Program-made: the position numbers and the translations under genes
Shown here: piece by piece, positions 1 through 7,253 of the stretch
Position numbering within the stretch: position 1 is the stretch's first letter
Layout: each line of letters starts with the position of its first letter
Notes under the pieces: generated by a model
The model's input: only the letters and a program-made list of their open reading frames with translations
The model's database searches: none
Told to the model about the DNA's origin: nothing
DNA from: Opitutia bacterium
GTDB taxonomy: Bacteria > Verrucomicrobiota > Verrucomicrobiia > Opitutales > Opitutaceae
DNA length: 8,293 bases
Direction of reading: 5' to 3'
NCBI GenBank assembly: GCA_003157575.1
Contig: PMKA01000320.1
Span: 1-8,293, forward strand

Positions 1-1167
1 GTTGAGGCCGCAGGGCTCGAAGCGGGAAGGCATGAGAAAGAAATCCGCCCCCGCCTCGATCAGGTGGCTTGTTTCCTCGTCCTGCTTCAGGCTCAGCACG
101 AACTTTCCCGGGTGCGTCTGGGCCAGATCGTGCAGCGCGTTCTCAAATCGCTTCTCGCCCGAGCCGAGCACGACCACCCGGCAGTCCTGCCCGATGAAGA
201 ATTCCTTCGCGGCCAGCAGAAGATCCACCCCCTTCTGCGACGTCAGCCTGCAGATCATGCCAAAGACCGGCCCCTTGAACGCCTCGTCCATGCCCATCTT
301 CTTGAGCAGCGCTGCGCGGCACGCGGCCTTCCCTCCCAGATCGGCGACGGAAAAATCCGCTGGCAGCAAACGGTCCGTGGCCGGGTTCCAAATCCGCGTA
401 TCGATCCCGTTGACAAGCCCCACCAGGTCGTCGCTCCGCGTTCCCACCACGCCCTCAAGCCCGCAGCCAAACTCGGGTGTCTGGATCTCCTGCGCGTAAT
501 GCGGGCTGACCGTCGTCACCCGGTCCGCAAAGAGGATTCCTCCCTTCATGAGGTTGATCTGCCCGTAGTATTCGACCCCGTCGATGCCGAGGAGCTCGTC
601 CGGGAGGTTGGTGAACCCGAACGAACGCATCGGATAGATCCCCTGGAAGGCGATGTTGTGGATCGTGAACACGGTCTTCATCGCGAGGGAGATGCCGCCG
701 CGCCGTTCTTCAAAGCGCAGGAGCAGGGGCAGCAGCGCAGCCTGCCAGTCGTGACAGTGGACGACGTCCGCGCGGATCTCGGTGATCCGCATGACCTCCA
801 CGACGGCCTTGCAGAAAAAGATGAAACGGGCGTCGTTATCCTCGTAATCGCGTTCGCCATTCCCGTAGGGGAACCGGCGGTCGAAGAACTCGTCTCGCCC
901 GATGAAATAGACCGTGAGCCCCTTTTTTACCGGAAGCATGCGGACTTCGCCCGCAAAGATCCGGTCGCCCATCTCGACCCTCAGCCCGAGCCGCTGGCCG
1001 ATGCGGGACATATCCTTGTGTTCCAGGGCCGTGCGATAACCCGGTATGAAAACCGCCACGTCGTGGCCCCTGTCGGCCAGCGTGGACGCAAGGGAGCCGA
1101 CTGCATCAGCCAGTCCGCCCGTTTTCACAAATGGGTAAAATTCGCTGGCTGCATGAACAATCCTCAC
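1..1167 (-). CDS. glgA: Glycogen synthase (ADP-glucose type), 3' end outside window
   Basis: GT5-family glycogen/starch synthase, which moves glucose from ADP-glucose onto the non-reducing end of a growing alpha-1,4-glucan in the cytoplasm. The minus-strand frame is open for 389 codons to the left window edge, so roughly the last 90-110 residues of a usual 480-500 residue protein are missing. Visible motifs are the substrate-binding KTGGLADAVG at residues 15-24, DVVHCHDWQ at about 134-142, HNIAFQG at 170-176, the GIDTRIWNPATD segment after the inter-domain region, and SRFEPCGLN at 381-389, where the GT-B C-terminal site begins. The start is GTG: an in-frame TAA lies two codons upstream (1171-1173), and the family N-terminus (MRIVHAASE) begins exactly there. 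No Shine-Dalgarno site is visible. The gene is divergent from rnr. Family assignment is secure; ADP-glucose rather than UDP-glucose use is inferred from the bacterial GlgA pattern. Confidence 0.96.
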   Translation of the reverse strand, partial: MRIVHAASEFYPFVKTGGLADAVGSLASTLADRGHDVAVFIPGYRTALEHKDMSRIGQRLGLRVEMGDRIFAGEVRMLPVKKGLTVYFIGRDEFFDRRFPYGNGERDYEDNDARFIFFCKAVVEVMRITEIRADVVHCHDWQAALLPLLLRFEERRGGISLAMKTVFTIHNIAFQGIYPMRSFGFTNLPDELLGIDGVEYYGQINLMKGGILFADRVTTVSPHYAQEIQTPEFGCGLEGVVGTRSDDLVGLVNGIDTRIWNPATDRLLPADFSVADLGGKAACRAALLKKMGMDEAFKGPVFGMICRLTSQKGVDLLLAAKEFFIGQDCRVVVLGSGEKRFENALHDLAQTHPGKFVLSLKQDEETSHLIEAGADFFLMPSRFEPCGLN

Positions 1168-1214
1168 GCTTTAAGGGTATGAGAGGGATGCACGGCAGGC
1201 CAGTCGAAAGCGCA

Positions 1215-1245
1215 GGAACCTGTCGGGCTTCGCCCTCCGGGTTCC
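1215..1245. repeat. REP-like hairpin element, copy 1
   Basis: Imperfect palindrome in the glgA-rnr gap. The outer stem GGAACC (1215-1220) pairs with GGTTCC (1240-1245), and the inner stem GGGC-TTC-GCCC lies at 1225-1235. Four-base internal loops separate the two stems. The core 1219-1240 reappears inverted at 1281-1302 with 20 of 22 bases matching. The size, compact stem-loop and inverted pairing resemble REP/BIME-type extragenic repeats, but only these two copies can be seen here. Alternatively the pair forms one long 22-bp hairpin in the leader of glgA or rnr. Confidence 0.6.
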
Positions 1246-1274
1246 CAAGCAAACGGCGAACGCCATTTTCCTCT

Positions 1275-1307
1275 GGCGGCCTGGAGGGCGAAGTCCGACA
1301 GGCTGCC
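1275..1307. repeat. REP-like hairpin element, copy 2 (inverted)
   Basis: Second copy, in opposite orientation to the element at 1215-1245. Here the outer stem is GGCGGCCTG (1275-1283) against CAGGCTGCC (1299-1307), with eight Watson-Crick pairs and one G-U. The inner stem GGGC-GAA-GTCC lies at 1286-1296 and contains one G-U pair. The core matches copy 1 in 20 of 22 bases, while the outer stem has a different sequence yet still pairs. The substitution at 1294 turns a G-C pair into G-U and keeps the inner stem. This points to selection on, or transposition of, a folded element rather than chance similarity. Confidence 0.6.
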
Positions 1308-1369
1308 AGCCGGATCATCTGTCCGTTAAATCGTTTGCGGTCACCCGAAACCGGCAATATCCTGCAATC

Positions 1370-3616
1370 ATGACCCTCCATGACCGAATCCTGGCACTGT
1401 TGCGCACGCCGCACTATGTACCCCTCGCCGAATCCGGGATCGCACGCGCCCTTTCGTTGCCCAGGAAGGAACGCAATTCGCTGACCCTCGAGATCCGCCG
1501 GCTGCTGAGCGCCGGCGACGTCGTCCAGATCAAGGAGGACAAGCTCTGCCTGCCGCGCGACGCGGACCTTGCCACCGGCCGTATCCAGTTCCGCCAGGGA
1601 GGCTCCGCCTATGTCGTCCGTGAACGGGGCCCGAGCGAACCCGAGAAGGAGGCGGTCCAGATCCCGGCCGAGAACACCGGCGTGGCCATTCATGGCGACC
1701 GCGTTGTGGTGCGGCTGAGCGACGAACTCAGCCGCCCCCACGGCGGCCGCCACGGCGGCGAGCCGACGGGCCGTGTCATCCGCATCCTCGAACGCGGCCA
1801 CGAAACGCTCACGGGCAATCTGCAGCGCACAAAACTCTTCTTCTATGTCGCCCCGGACGACCCGCGCTTCATCCACGACATCTACGTCCCGGACCCGGCC
1901 GGTTCGGGGGTGCGCCCGGTGCCCGTCGTCGGCGACAAGGTCGTCGTACGGCTTCACGAGTGGACGCAGCGGCAGGTCAACCCGGAGGGGACGATCGTCG
2001 AGCGCCTCGGCCGCACGCACGAGCCGCACGCCGAGCTCGCCGCGATCTTTCACAAGTACCGCCTTTCGCCCGAATTCCCGCCCGACGTGCTCCACGAGGC
2101 CAGCGCCCTCCCCAAGCGCGTCGGCATCGCCGAGCTGTTTGGACGGCTCGACTACCGCGCCGTGCCGACGTTCACCATCGATCCCGATGACGCGAAGGAT
2201 TTCGACGATGCGCTGTCCGTCGAGACCCTTCCCGACGGCGACCTTCGCGTCGGCGTCCACATCGCCGATGTCAGCAGCTACGTGAGGCCCGGCACCGCGC
2301 TCGATGCGGAGGCGCAGCGGCGGGGCAATTCCACCTATCTCGTGGGCACCGTCGTACCGATGCTGCCGCACGAGCTTTCCAACGGCCTGTGCAGTCTCGT
2401 CGAAGGCGAGGACCGCCTGACCAAGGCCGTCCTGCTCACTTTTCGCAAGGGCCGCCTGTGCGCCACCGCATTCGCCAACACCGTCATCCGCAGCCGCAAA
2501 CGCCTGACCTACCGCCAGGCCTTCGCCCTGCTCAAGGAGGACAACCTCGAGAAGATCCGCCGGATGCCCCTGCCGCCCGCGCACCAGACCGGGTCGACCG
2601 GCCGGGCGCTCTCGGATCTGCGGCGCGACGAGCTCGCCGACCTCCAGCGCTGGATCCGCCAGCTCTGGGATGTGGCCCAGCGGCTGCGGCGCGAGCGCAT
2701 GCGCAACGGAAGCCTGGACCTCGACATGCCCGAGGTGAAGATCTTCGTCGACGAGCAGGGTTACGCCGACCGCCTGGAGCGCATCGAGCAGGACGAAAGC
2801 CACCAGTTGATCGAGGAGTACATGCTTGCCGCGAACGAGGCGGTCGCCCGCGTGACGCGCCTGCACCGTCTGCCCTCGCTCTACCGCGTGCATGACGACC
2901 CTGACGAGGAGAAGCTGCTGGAATACCGCAAGGAGCTCGCGACCTTCGGCGTCGCCGTCGGCGACCTCACCCAGCGCGAGGAGATCTCGCGCCTTCTCTT
3001 TCTGCTCCGGTCGCACCCCCAGGGCTATACCCTGCGGACCCAGCTTCTGCGCAGCCTGCGAAAGGCCGTCTATCGCGCTTCGGCGGACGGCCATTACGGA
3101 CTCGCCAAACAGGACTACACACACTTCACGTCGCCCATCCGGCGCTACGCCGACCTCGTGGTCCACCGCGTCTTCGACCAGTACCTTGTCAAGCATCTGG
3201 GCCAGGCCGCCCCGCGCGGTTTCCAATTCGGCTACAACGTGGCCCGCATGGAAAGCCTCGCGCAACATCTCAGTCTCACCGAGCAGAACAGCACCGAGGC
3301 CGAGCGCGAATCACAGAAGGTGAAACTGCTGGAGTTCTTCGAGAGGGAGGCGGCAAAGAAGAAAAAGACCGTTTTCAACGCCGTCATCACCGACGTCCGC
3401 AATCACGGGCTGTTCGTCGAGCTTCCCGACGCGATGGCCTTCGGTCTGGTCCACCTCTCGACGCTGCGCGACGACCTCTACCTCCTGAACAACGCCGGCA
3501 CGGCGCTCGTCGGCCGGCGCTCGAAGCGGCGTCTCGAGCTCGGCCAGAAGATCAGCGTGGTCACGGAGCGGGTGGACCGCTTCAAGCGCCAGATCGATTT
3601 CCGCCTGAACAGCTAG
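1370..3616 (+). CDS. rnr: Ribonuclease R (RNase II/R family 3'-5' exoribonuclease)
   Basis: Processive, metal-dependent 3'-5' exoribonuclease that degrades structured RNA and takes part in RNA turnover and quality control. At 748 residues it is somewhat shorter than the 813-residue E. coli enzyme. Domains in order: N-terminal winged-helix region (about 3-60), cold-shock/OB segments (about 70-230), RNB catalytic domain (about 250-600) and S1 domain (about 669-745). The catalytic acidic cluster IDPDDAKDFDDA is intact, with D271, D277, D279 and D280. The signature HFTSPIRRYADL is at 585-596. The N-terminal helix-turn-helix and the S1 loop ending ALVGRRSKRRLELGQ favour RNase R over RNase II. The protein ends just after the S1 domain, so the lysine-rich tail of E. 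coli RNase R is absent. The ATG start has no Shine-Dalgarno site but matches where the winged-helix domain should begin. The stop overlaps the stop of the convergent kinase gene. Confidence 0.96.
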   Translation: MTLHDRILALLRTPHYVPLAESGIARALSLPRKERNSLTLEIRRLLSAGDVVQIKEDKLCLPRDADLATGRIQFRQGGSAYVVRERGPSEPEKEAVQIPAENTGVAIHGDRVVVRLSDELSRPHGGRHGGEPTGRVIRILERGHETLTGNLQRTKLFFYVAPDDPRFIHDIYVPDPAGSGVRPVPVVGDKVVVRLHEWTQRQVNPEGTIVERLGRTHEPHAELAAIFHKYRLSPEFPPDVLHEASALPKRVGIAELFGRLDYRAVPTFTIDPDDAKDFDDALSVETLPDGDLRVGVHIADVSSYVRPGTALDAEAQRRGNSTYLVGTVVPMLPHELSNGLCSLVEGEDRLTKAVLLTFRKGRLCATAFANTVIRSRKRLTYRQAFALLKEDNLEKIRRMPLPPAHQTGSTGRALSDLRRDELADLQRWIRQLWDVAQRLRRERMRNGSLDLDMPEVKIFVDEQGYADRLERIEQDESHQLIEEYMLAANEAVARVTRLHRLPSLYRVHDDPDEEKLLEYRKELATFGVAVGDLTQREEISRLLFLLRSHPQGYTLRTQLLRSLRKAVYRASADGHYGLAKQDYTHFTSPIRRYADLVVHRVFDQYLVKHLGQAAPRGFQFGYNVARMESLAQHLSLTEQNSTEAERESQKVKLLEFFEREAAKKKKTVFNAVITDVRNHGLFVELPDAMAFGLVHLSTLRDDLYLLNNAGTALVGRRSKRRLELGQKISVVTERVDRFKRQIDFRLNS

Positions 3617-5907
3617 GGCGCCGCCGATCCGGAAGACTTTCCGGCGGCGCCGCCAGTGGGATCGAGCAGATCGTGGAGCCGCCGCCAGACATCCTCCGGC
3701 GTGTACGGTTTCTGTATCATCTGCATGCCCGGCCCGGGAACAAATCCAGGCTCCAGAACGTCGGCGCTGTAGCCGCTGCAAAAAAGAACCGGGATGCCGG
3801 GCCGCAGGGCCGCGATGCGCTCGTAGGCTTCGCGGCCTCCCATGTTCGGCATCACGACATCAAGCATGAGCAGGCTGATTTCGTCGGCGTGGAGTTTGAA
3901 CACCTCGATCGCCTCCCGGCCGTCGCCAGCCGAAAGCACGTCGTAGCCGCCGCGTTCCAGCATCTTCGTGGCCAGCTTCCGCACGGCGCTCTCATCCTCC
4001 ACCAGCAGGATGGTGCCCTTTCCGCGGGCCGGCGCTCCGCCCGGCTTCCCCGCCCCGCTCCCGACGGCGCGCTCGACGATCGGCAGATAGATCCTGAACG
4101 CCGTGCCGGCGCCCGGTTCGCTGTCGACGTCGATCAGACCGTCGTGCTGCTGGACGATGCCGTACACGACCGACAGCCCCAGCCCCGTCCCCTTGTCCTT
4201 CGGCTTGGTCGTGAAGAACGGATCGAAGATGCGGGCGAGCGTCGCCGCGTCCATGCCGCAACCCGTGTCGGCAACGCCCATGCGCAGGTAACGGCCCGGT
4301 TTCGCCCAGGGGTGCGTCTCGCAGAATCCGGAGTCGAAGGACACGTTCTCAATGTTGATGGCGAGACGCCCTCCATCGGGCATCGCGTCGCGGGCGTTGA
4401 CGCAGAGGTTCATCAGCACCTGCTCCATCTGGCCCCTGTTGACGCGGATGTTGCCCAGCTCCCGCCGGGGCGAGAATTCGACGTTGATATGCTCGCCGAT
4501 CAAACGCCGGACCATCTTGAGAAGATCGGAGACGAGCTGGTTGGGATCCAGATCCTCCATCAGCATGGATTGTTTGCGCCCGAAGACCAGCAACTGGCGG
4601 GTGAGCTGCATCGCACGCTCCGTCGCCTCTTTCACAGACACCAGGCCCTCCCGGCTTTCAGAGGGCGACAAATCGAATTCCAGAGCGAGCTGGGTATGCC
4701 CCAGGATGATCTGCAGGATGTTGTTGAAGTCGTGCGCGACGCCCCCGGCGAGCAGGCCGATCGCCTCCATCTTTTGCGAGAACCGGACCTGCTCCTCGAG
4801 CTTCATCTCGTTGGTCACGTCCCGGGCAACGAGCACAAAGCCCACCGTGTCGACACCCTGCTCCCGGATCGGCGAGATCACCAGCTGCTCGGAAAGCGCG
4901 GAACCGTCCTTCCTTCGGAACTTGTAGCGGTCGGACCATGATCCGGTCTCCTGTATCCGACGCTCGATCAATTCGAGGGGAGGCACCTCCCCGGGCGCTT
5001 CGAACAGAAACCAGAATGGCTGACCCAGTGCGTCGATCTGCATAAACCCCGTGTTTCGCACGAAGGCAGGATTTACGTATTCGATCGTCCCCTGCCGGTC
5101 GAGGACGATGATGAGTTCGGTCGCCTGCTCCACGGCGGTGGCCAGCCGCCGCAGTCTTTCCTCGGCCTGCTTCCGGGCTGTCATGTCCGTCATTGCGCCC
5201 AGCGCCCGAACCACCCGCCCGCCCTCTCCACGCAGGAAGCACGCACGGGTGAAGACAAAACCGTCGGCGCCGTCGCTCCGCCGATACCGATATTCGGCGC
5301 TCCACGTCGGCTCCTCGCCGGCCACGGCGGCAAGAAGGCTCGCAACCACGTGCGCACGGTCCTCCGGATGGATGTCCGCGCACCAGGCCTCGAAGCCCGG
5401 CTTCGCGTCGTCAGGCGTTCCAAGCATGGCGCGATAGCTTTCATTCCACCACATTTCGCCCGTGCCCGGATTCCAGTCCCATACCGCGTCGTTGGTAGCC
5501 CGCGCGATCAACTGAAAGCGTTCGTTGCTCTGGTACAGGGCGGACTCGGCGCGCCGCCGCCTGAGAACGTTGACGACCAGCACAACGACCGCCGTCGAGA
5601 GCAGGCCGATCACAAGGCCTATCCCGATGATCCGCAGTCGGTACGTTTGATAATAGGAGACCGGCCTGTTTAACACCTCGGTCCCTTCCGGCAGCGCCGA
5701 CAGCGGCAGGTTGAGGAGCCCATACACCTCCCATTCGCTCCAGCTGTATCCAGGATGATAGGAATTGATGACCAGCACATGCGGCATGCTCTCGTGCGCC
5801 CTCATCGGCGGAATGCAAAACAGCACCGCAAGCAGGCAGAGAACCGCGAAAAGCCCACGCAGGCCGACCGAACCACAGGCATGCCGGCGCGCAAGGACAA
5901 CCTTCAC
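3613..5907 (-). CDS. Membrane hybrid histidine kinase: two PAS, HisKA, HATPase, receiver; sensor domain largely missing
   Basis: Hybrid sensor kinase of 764 residues from a GTG start. It begins with a Sec signal peptide (basic start, hydrophobic core about 18-32, likely cut after MRA at 37), followed by a short periplasmic stretch (38-90), a membrane helix (about 91-113) and an RRRR stop-transfer. Next come two PAS/PAC modules (about 125-245 and 255-370), a HisKA domain with phosphoacceptor H392 in AHDFNNIL, and the HATPase with NLCVNARDAM (N box), DTGCGM, DPFFTTK and GTGLGL. The C-terminal receiver has VEDE acidic residues at 636-639, phosphoacceptor D683, S711 and K733. The GTG is chosen because it gives a clean signal peptide; no ATG is available upstream before the neighbouring gene, although the frame stays open. 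Residues 43-57 and about 58-90 resemble the two ends of an ABC-substrate-binding-like sensor domain, with the middle absent. The ligand and the partner regulator are unknown. Confidence 0.9.
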   Translation of the reverse strand: MKVVLARRHACGSVGLRGLFAVLCLLAVLFCIPPMRAHESMPHVLVINSYHPGYSWSEWEVYGLLNLPLSALPEGTEVLNRPVSYYQTYRLRIIGIGLVIGLLSTAVVVLVVNVLRRRRAESALYQSNERFQLIARATNDAVWDWNPGTGEMWWNESYRAMLGTPDDAKPGFEAWCADIHPEDRAHVVASLLAAVAGEEPTWSAEYRYRRSDGADGFVFTRACFLRGEGGRVVRALGAMTDMTARKQAEERLRRLATAVEQATELIIVLDRQGTIEYVNPAFVRNTGFMQIDALGQPFWFLFEAPGEVPPLELIERRIQETGSWSDRYKFRRKDGSALSEQLVISPIREQGVDTVGFVLVARDVTNEMKLEEQVRFSQKMEAIGLLAGGVAHDFNNILQIILGHTQLALEFDLSPSESREGLVSVKEATERAMQLTRQLLVFGRKQSMLMEDLDPNQLVSDLLKMVRRLIGEHINVEFSPRRELGNIRVNRGQMEQVLMNLCVNARDAMPDGGRLAINIENVSFDSGFCETHPWAKPGRYLRMGVADTGCGMDAATLARIFDPFFTTKPKDKGTGLGLSVVYGIVQQHDGLIDVDSEPGAGTAFRIYLPIVERAVGSGAGKPGGAPARGKGTILLVEDESAVRKLATKMLERGGYDVLSAGDGREAIEVFKLHADEISLLMLDVVMPNMGGREAYERIAALRPGIPVLFCSGYSADVLEPGFVPGPGMQMIQKPYTPEDVWRRLHDLLDPTGGAAGKSSGSAAP
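3617..3651. terminator. GC-rich hairpin after rnr stop, possible terminator
   Basis: A perfect 9-bp inverted repeat, GGCGCCGCC (3617-3625) and GGCGGCGCC (3643-3651), starts one base after the rnr TAG. A second stem inside, CCGGAA-GACT-TTCCGG, can stack on a shortened outer stem. No T-run follows on the plus strand, so it is not a textbook intrinsic terminator. It may stall polymerase or protect the rnr 3' end. On the minus strand the same bases encode the last residues of the kinase, which are rich in Gly, Ala and Ser, so low-complexity coding could also explain the structure. Confidence 0.35.
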
Positions 5908-6030
5908 CGCGGTTGCAGGCTGAAGGTCAAATCGGCGGGCCGGCAGCTGACCAGTCCACAGGATGGCGGTGGCACGAAGGCCGCAGGGCGTCGACAGGAC
6001 GCCAGAAGGTTGGCAGAGGCTGTTCACAAA

Positions 6031-6104
6031 GCCGGAGTCATCCGGAATGTAGGGTTGTCCGGCCGGATTGCACGCCGGATATCGCCGGGACTGAAATATC
6101 CGGC
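6031..6104. promoter_or_regulatory. Cluster of GCCGGA half sites with 9-bp inverted repeat, candidate operator
   Basis: The 294-base gap between the divergent kinase and epimerase genes contains GCCGGA at 6031-6036, 6062-6067 and 6074-6079, its complement TCCGGC at 6099-6104, and the related TCCGGA at 6041-6046. The copies at 6074-6082 and 6096-6104 form a perfect inverted repeat, GCCGGATAT and ATATCCGGC, separated by 13 bases. Repeated half sites between divergent promoters are typical of operator regions, but in GC-rich DNA some such matches occur by chance. No known regulator motif is recognised. The rest of the gap shows no gene. Confidence 0.35.
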
Positions 6105-6113
6105 CGGTGTCCG

Positions 6114-6143
6114 TTGAGCGTTGACCCGCCCGGGAAATAAAAA
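6114..6143 (+). promoter_or_regulatory. Weak sigma70-like promoter candidate upstream of the epimerase gene
   Basis: TTGAGC (6114-6119) and TAAAAA (6138-6143) are separated by 18 bases. Each matches four of six consensus positions. They sit in the only AT-rich patch of this intergenic region, about 60 bases upstream of the epimerase ATG. The call rests on this weak match and on position only. Confidence 0.22.
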
Positions 6144-6201
6144 TGAATAGGGGAATCTCCTCCGGCTCCGTGCCTTGGAGCGGGCGGCTGAACTCATCTA
6201 A

Positions 6202-7188
6202 ATGAAAAAGATACTCGTCTGCGGGGCCGGCGGATTCATCGCCGGCCATCTGGTCAAGAGGCTGAAGCGCGAAGGGCACTGGGTGCGCGGGGGCGATCAA
6301 AAACGCCCTGAATTCTCGCCGACCGCCGCTGACGATTTCCAGGTGCTTGACCTGAGGGAAGCCGAATCCTGCCGCGCCGCCCTCGCGGCGCCCGGGGAAG
6401 GCGCCTTTGACGAGGTCTACCAGCTCGCCGCCGACATGGGCGGCATGGGTTTCATCCACTCGGCCGAGTGCGAGATCATGTACAACAACGCCCTGATCAA
6501 CGCCCACATGACCCGGTTCAGCGCCCTGGCGGGCGTCAGGCGGTATTTCTTCTCCTCCTCGGCCTGCGTCTATCGGAACATGCTCAAGGACGAGCCTGCC
6601 CTGGCGGAGGAGCAGGCTTATCCCGCCATGCCCGACAACGAATACGGATGGGAGAAGCTGTACGCAGAACGCGCCGCAATGGCCCACGGGCGCCGCCACG
6701 GCATGATCGTCCGCCTGGGCCGGTTTCAGAACTGCTACGGGCCGGAGGGAACGTGGCGGGGCGGTCGCGAGAAGGCCCCCGCAGCGCTTTGCCGCAAGAT
6801 CGCCGAGGCCAGGGATGGCGAAAGCATCGAGGTCTGGGGCGACGGCACCGCGATGCGCGCCTACACCTATGTCGACGACATGGTCGAGGGAATCGTCACG
6901 CTGATGCATTCCTCTCTAGAGAACGGCGTCAATATCGGGCGCCAGGAATACGTCTCCGTCGACGCACTCGCCAATCTGATCGCCGAGGTCGCGGGAAAGA
7001 AGATCCGGATTCATCACGTTTCCGGCCCCGTCGGTGTCGCAGCCCGGAATTTCCGGCTGGACCGGATGGAATCAACCGGCTGGCGGTCGCGCGTCTCCCT
7101 GCGCGAGGGGATCGCCCGCACCTACCCATGGATCGAACGCCAGGTGGAGGCCGGCAGGCCGGCCGGTGTGGCCGCGACAGCATCCTGA
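6202..7188 (+). CDS. GDP-mannose 3,5-epimerase-like extended SDR sugar epimerase
   Basis: Extended short-chain dehydrogenase/reductase of 328 residues, closest by recall to plant GDP-D-mannose 3',5'-epimerase (GME), which makes GDP-L-galactose and GDP-L-gulose through a bound NAD. The NAD-binding loop is GAGGFIAGH (8-16). GME-type motifs follow: AADMGGMGFI (76-85), IMYNN (92-96), SSACVY with C122, the YxxxK pair Y148 and K152, GRFQNCYGP (173-181), GTWRGGREKAPAA with K191, and WGDGTAMRAYTYVDD (212-226). C122, Y148, K152 and K191 line up with the plant catalytic Cys, Tyr, Lys and second Lys, and the K152-K191 spacing of 39 equals the plant spacing. It probably supplies a nucleotide sugar for surface polysaccharide; no glycosyltransferase is nearby to confirm this. 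The ATG start has no Shine-Dalgarno site, and the Rossmann fold begins at once. Another NDP-sugar epimerisation remains possible. Confidence 0.88.
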   Translation: MKKILVCGAGGFIAGHLVKRLKREGHWVRGGDQKRPEFSPTAADDFQVLDLREAESCRAALAAPGEGAFDEVYQLAADMGGMGFIHSAECEIMYNNALINAHMTRFSALAGVRRYFFSSSACVYRNMLKDEPALAEEQAYPAMPDNEYGWEKLYAERAAMAHGRRHGMIVRLGRFQNCYGPEGTWRGGREKAPAALCRKIAEARDGESIEVWGDGTAMRAYTYVDDMVEGIVTLMHSSLENGVNIGRQEYVSVDALANLIAEVAGKKIRIHHVSGPVGVAARNFRLDRMESTGWRSRVSLREGIARTYPWIERQVEAGRPAGVAATAS

Positions 7189-7253
7189 CAAAGTCTTCCC
7201 TCCGTCGCGCTTGCTCCGCACACCCCGCCCGTTAGTCATTGGCCATTCCCGTC

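Noticed and set aside
1..1167. Possible frameshift or broken glgA
   Set aside because: Reading the full reverse strand gave 389 uninterrupted codons with all expected motifs in order. The gene is only cut by the window edge.
64..1182. A 372-codon plus-strand open frame opposite glgA
   Set aside because: Same antisense register effect. The minus strand encodes an unmistakable glycogen synthase across the whole stretch.
1131..1373. An 80-codon plus-strand open frame ending in an ATGA overlap with the rnr start
   Set aside because: It runs through the beginning of glgA in antisense and through both hairpin repeats, has no ribosome binding site and no recognisable protein feature. The stop-start overlap looks accidental.
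1106..3268. A 720-codon minus-strand open frame opposite rnr
   Set aside because: It lies codon-on-codon antisense to rnr, whose catalytic motifs prove that strand. The frame stays open because rnr avoids TTA, CTA and TCA codons in this GC-rich genome. The translation shows no recognisable domain.
3673..4941. A 422-codon plus-strand open frame opposite the kinase
   Set aside because: It is in the mirror register of the kinase HisKA, HATPase and receiver coding region, rich in Arg, His, Asp and Ala, and has no family resemblance.
5908..6909. Extension of the kinase frame upstream to an ATG at 6909
   Set aside because: This part would overlap the epimerase gene antisense, and the added residues show no domain. 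The GTG at 5907 gives a proper signal peptide.
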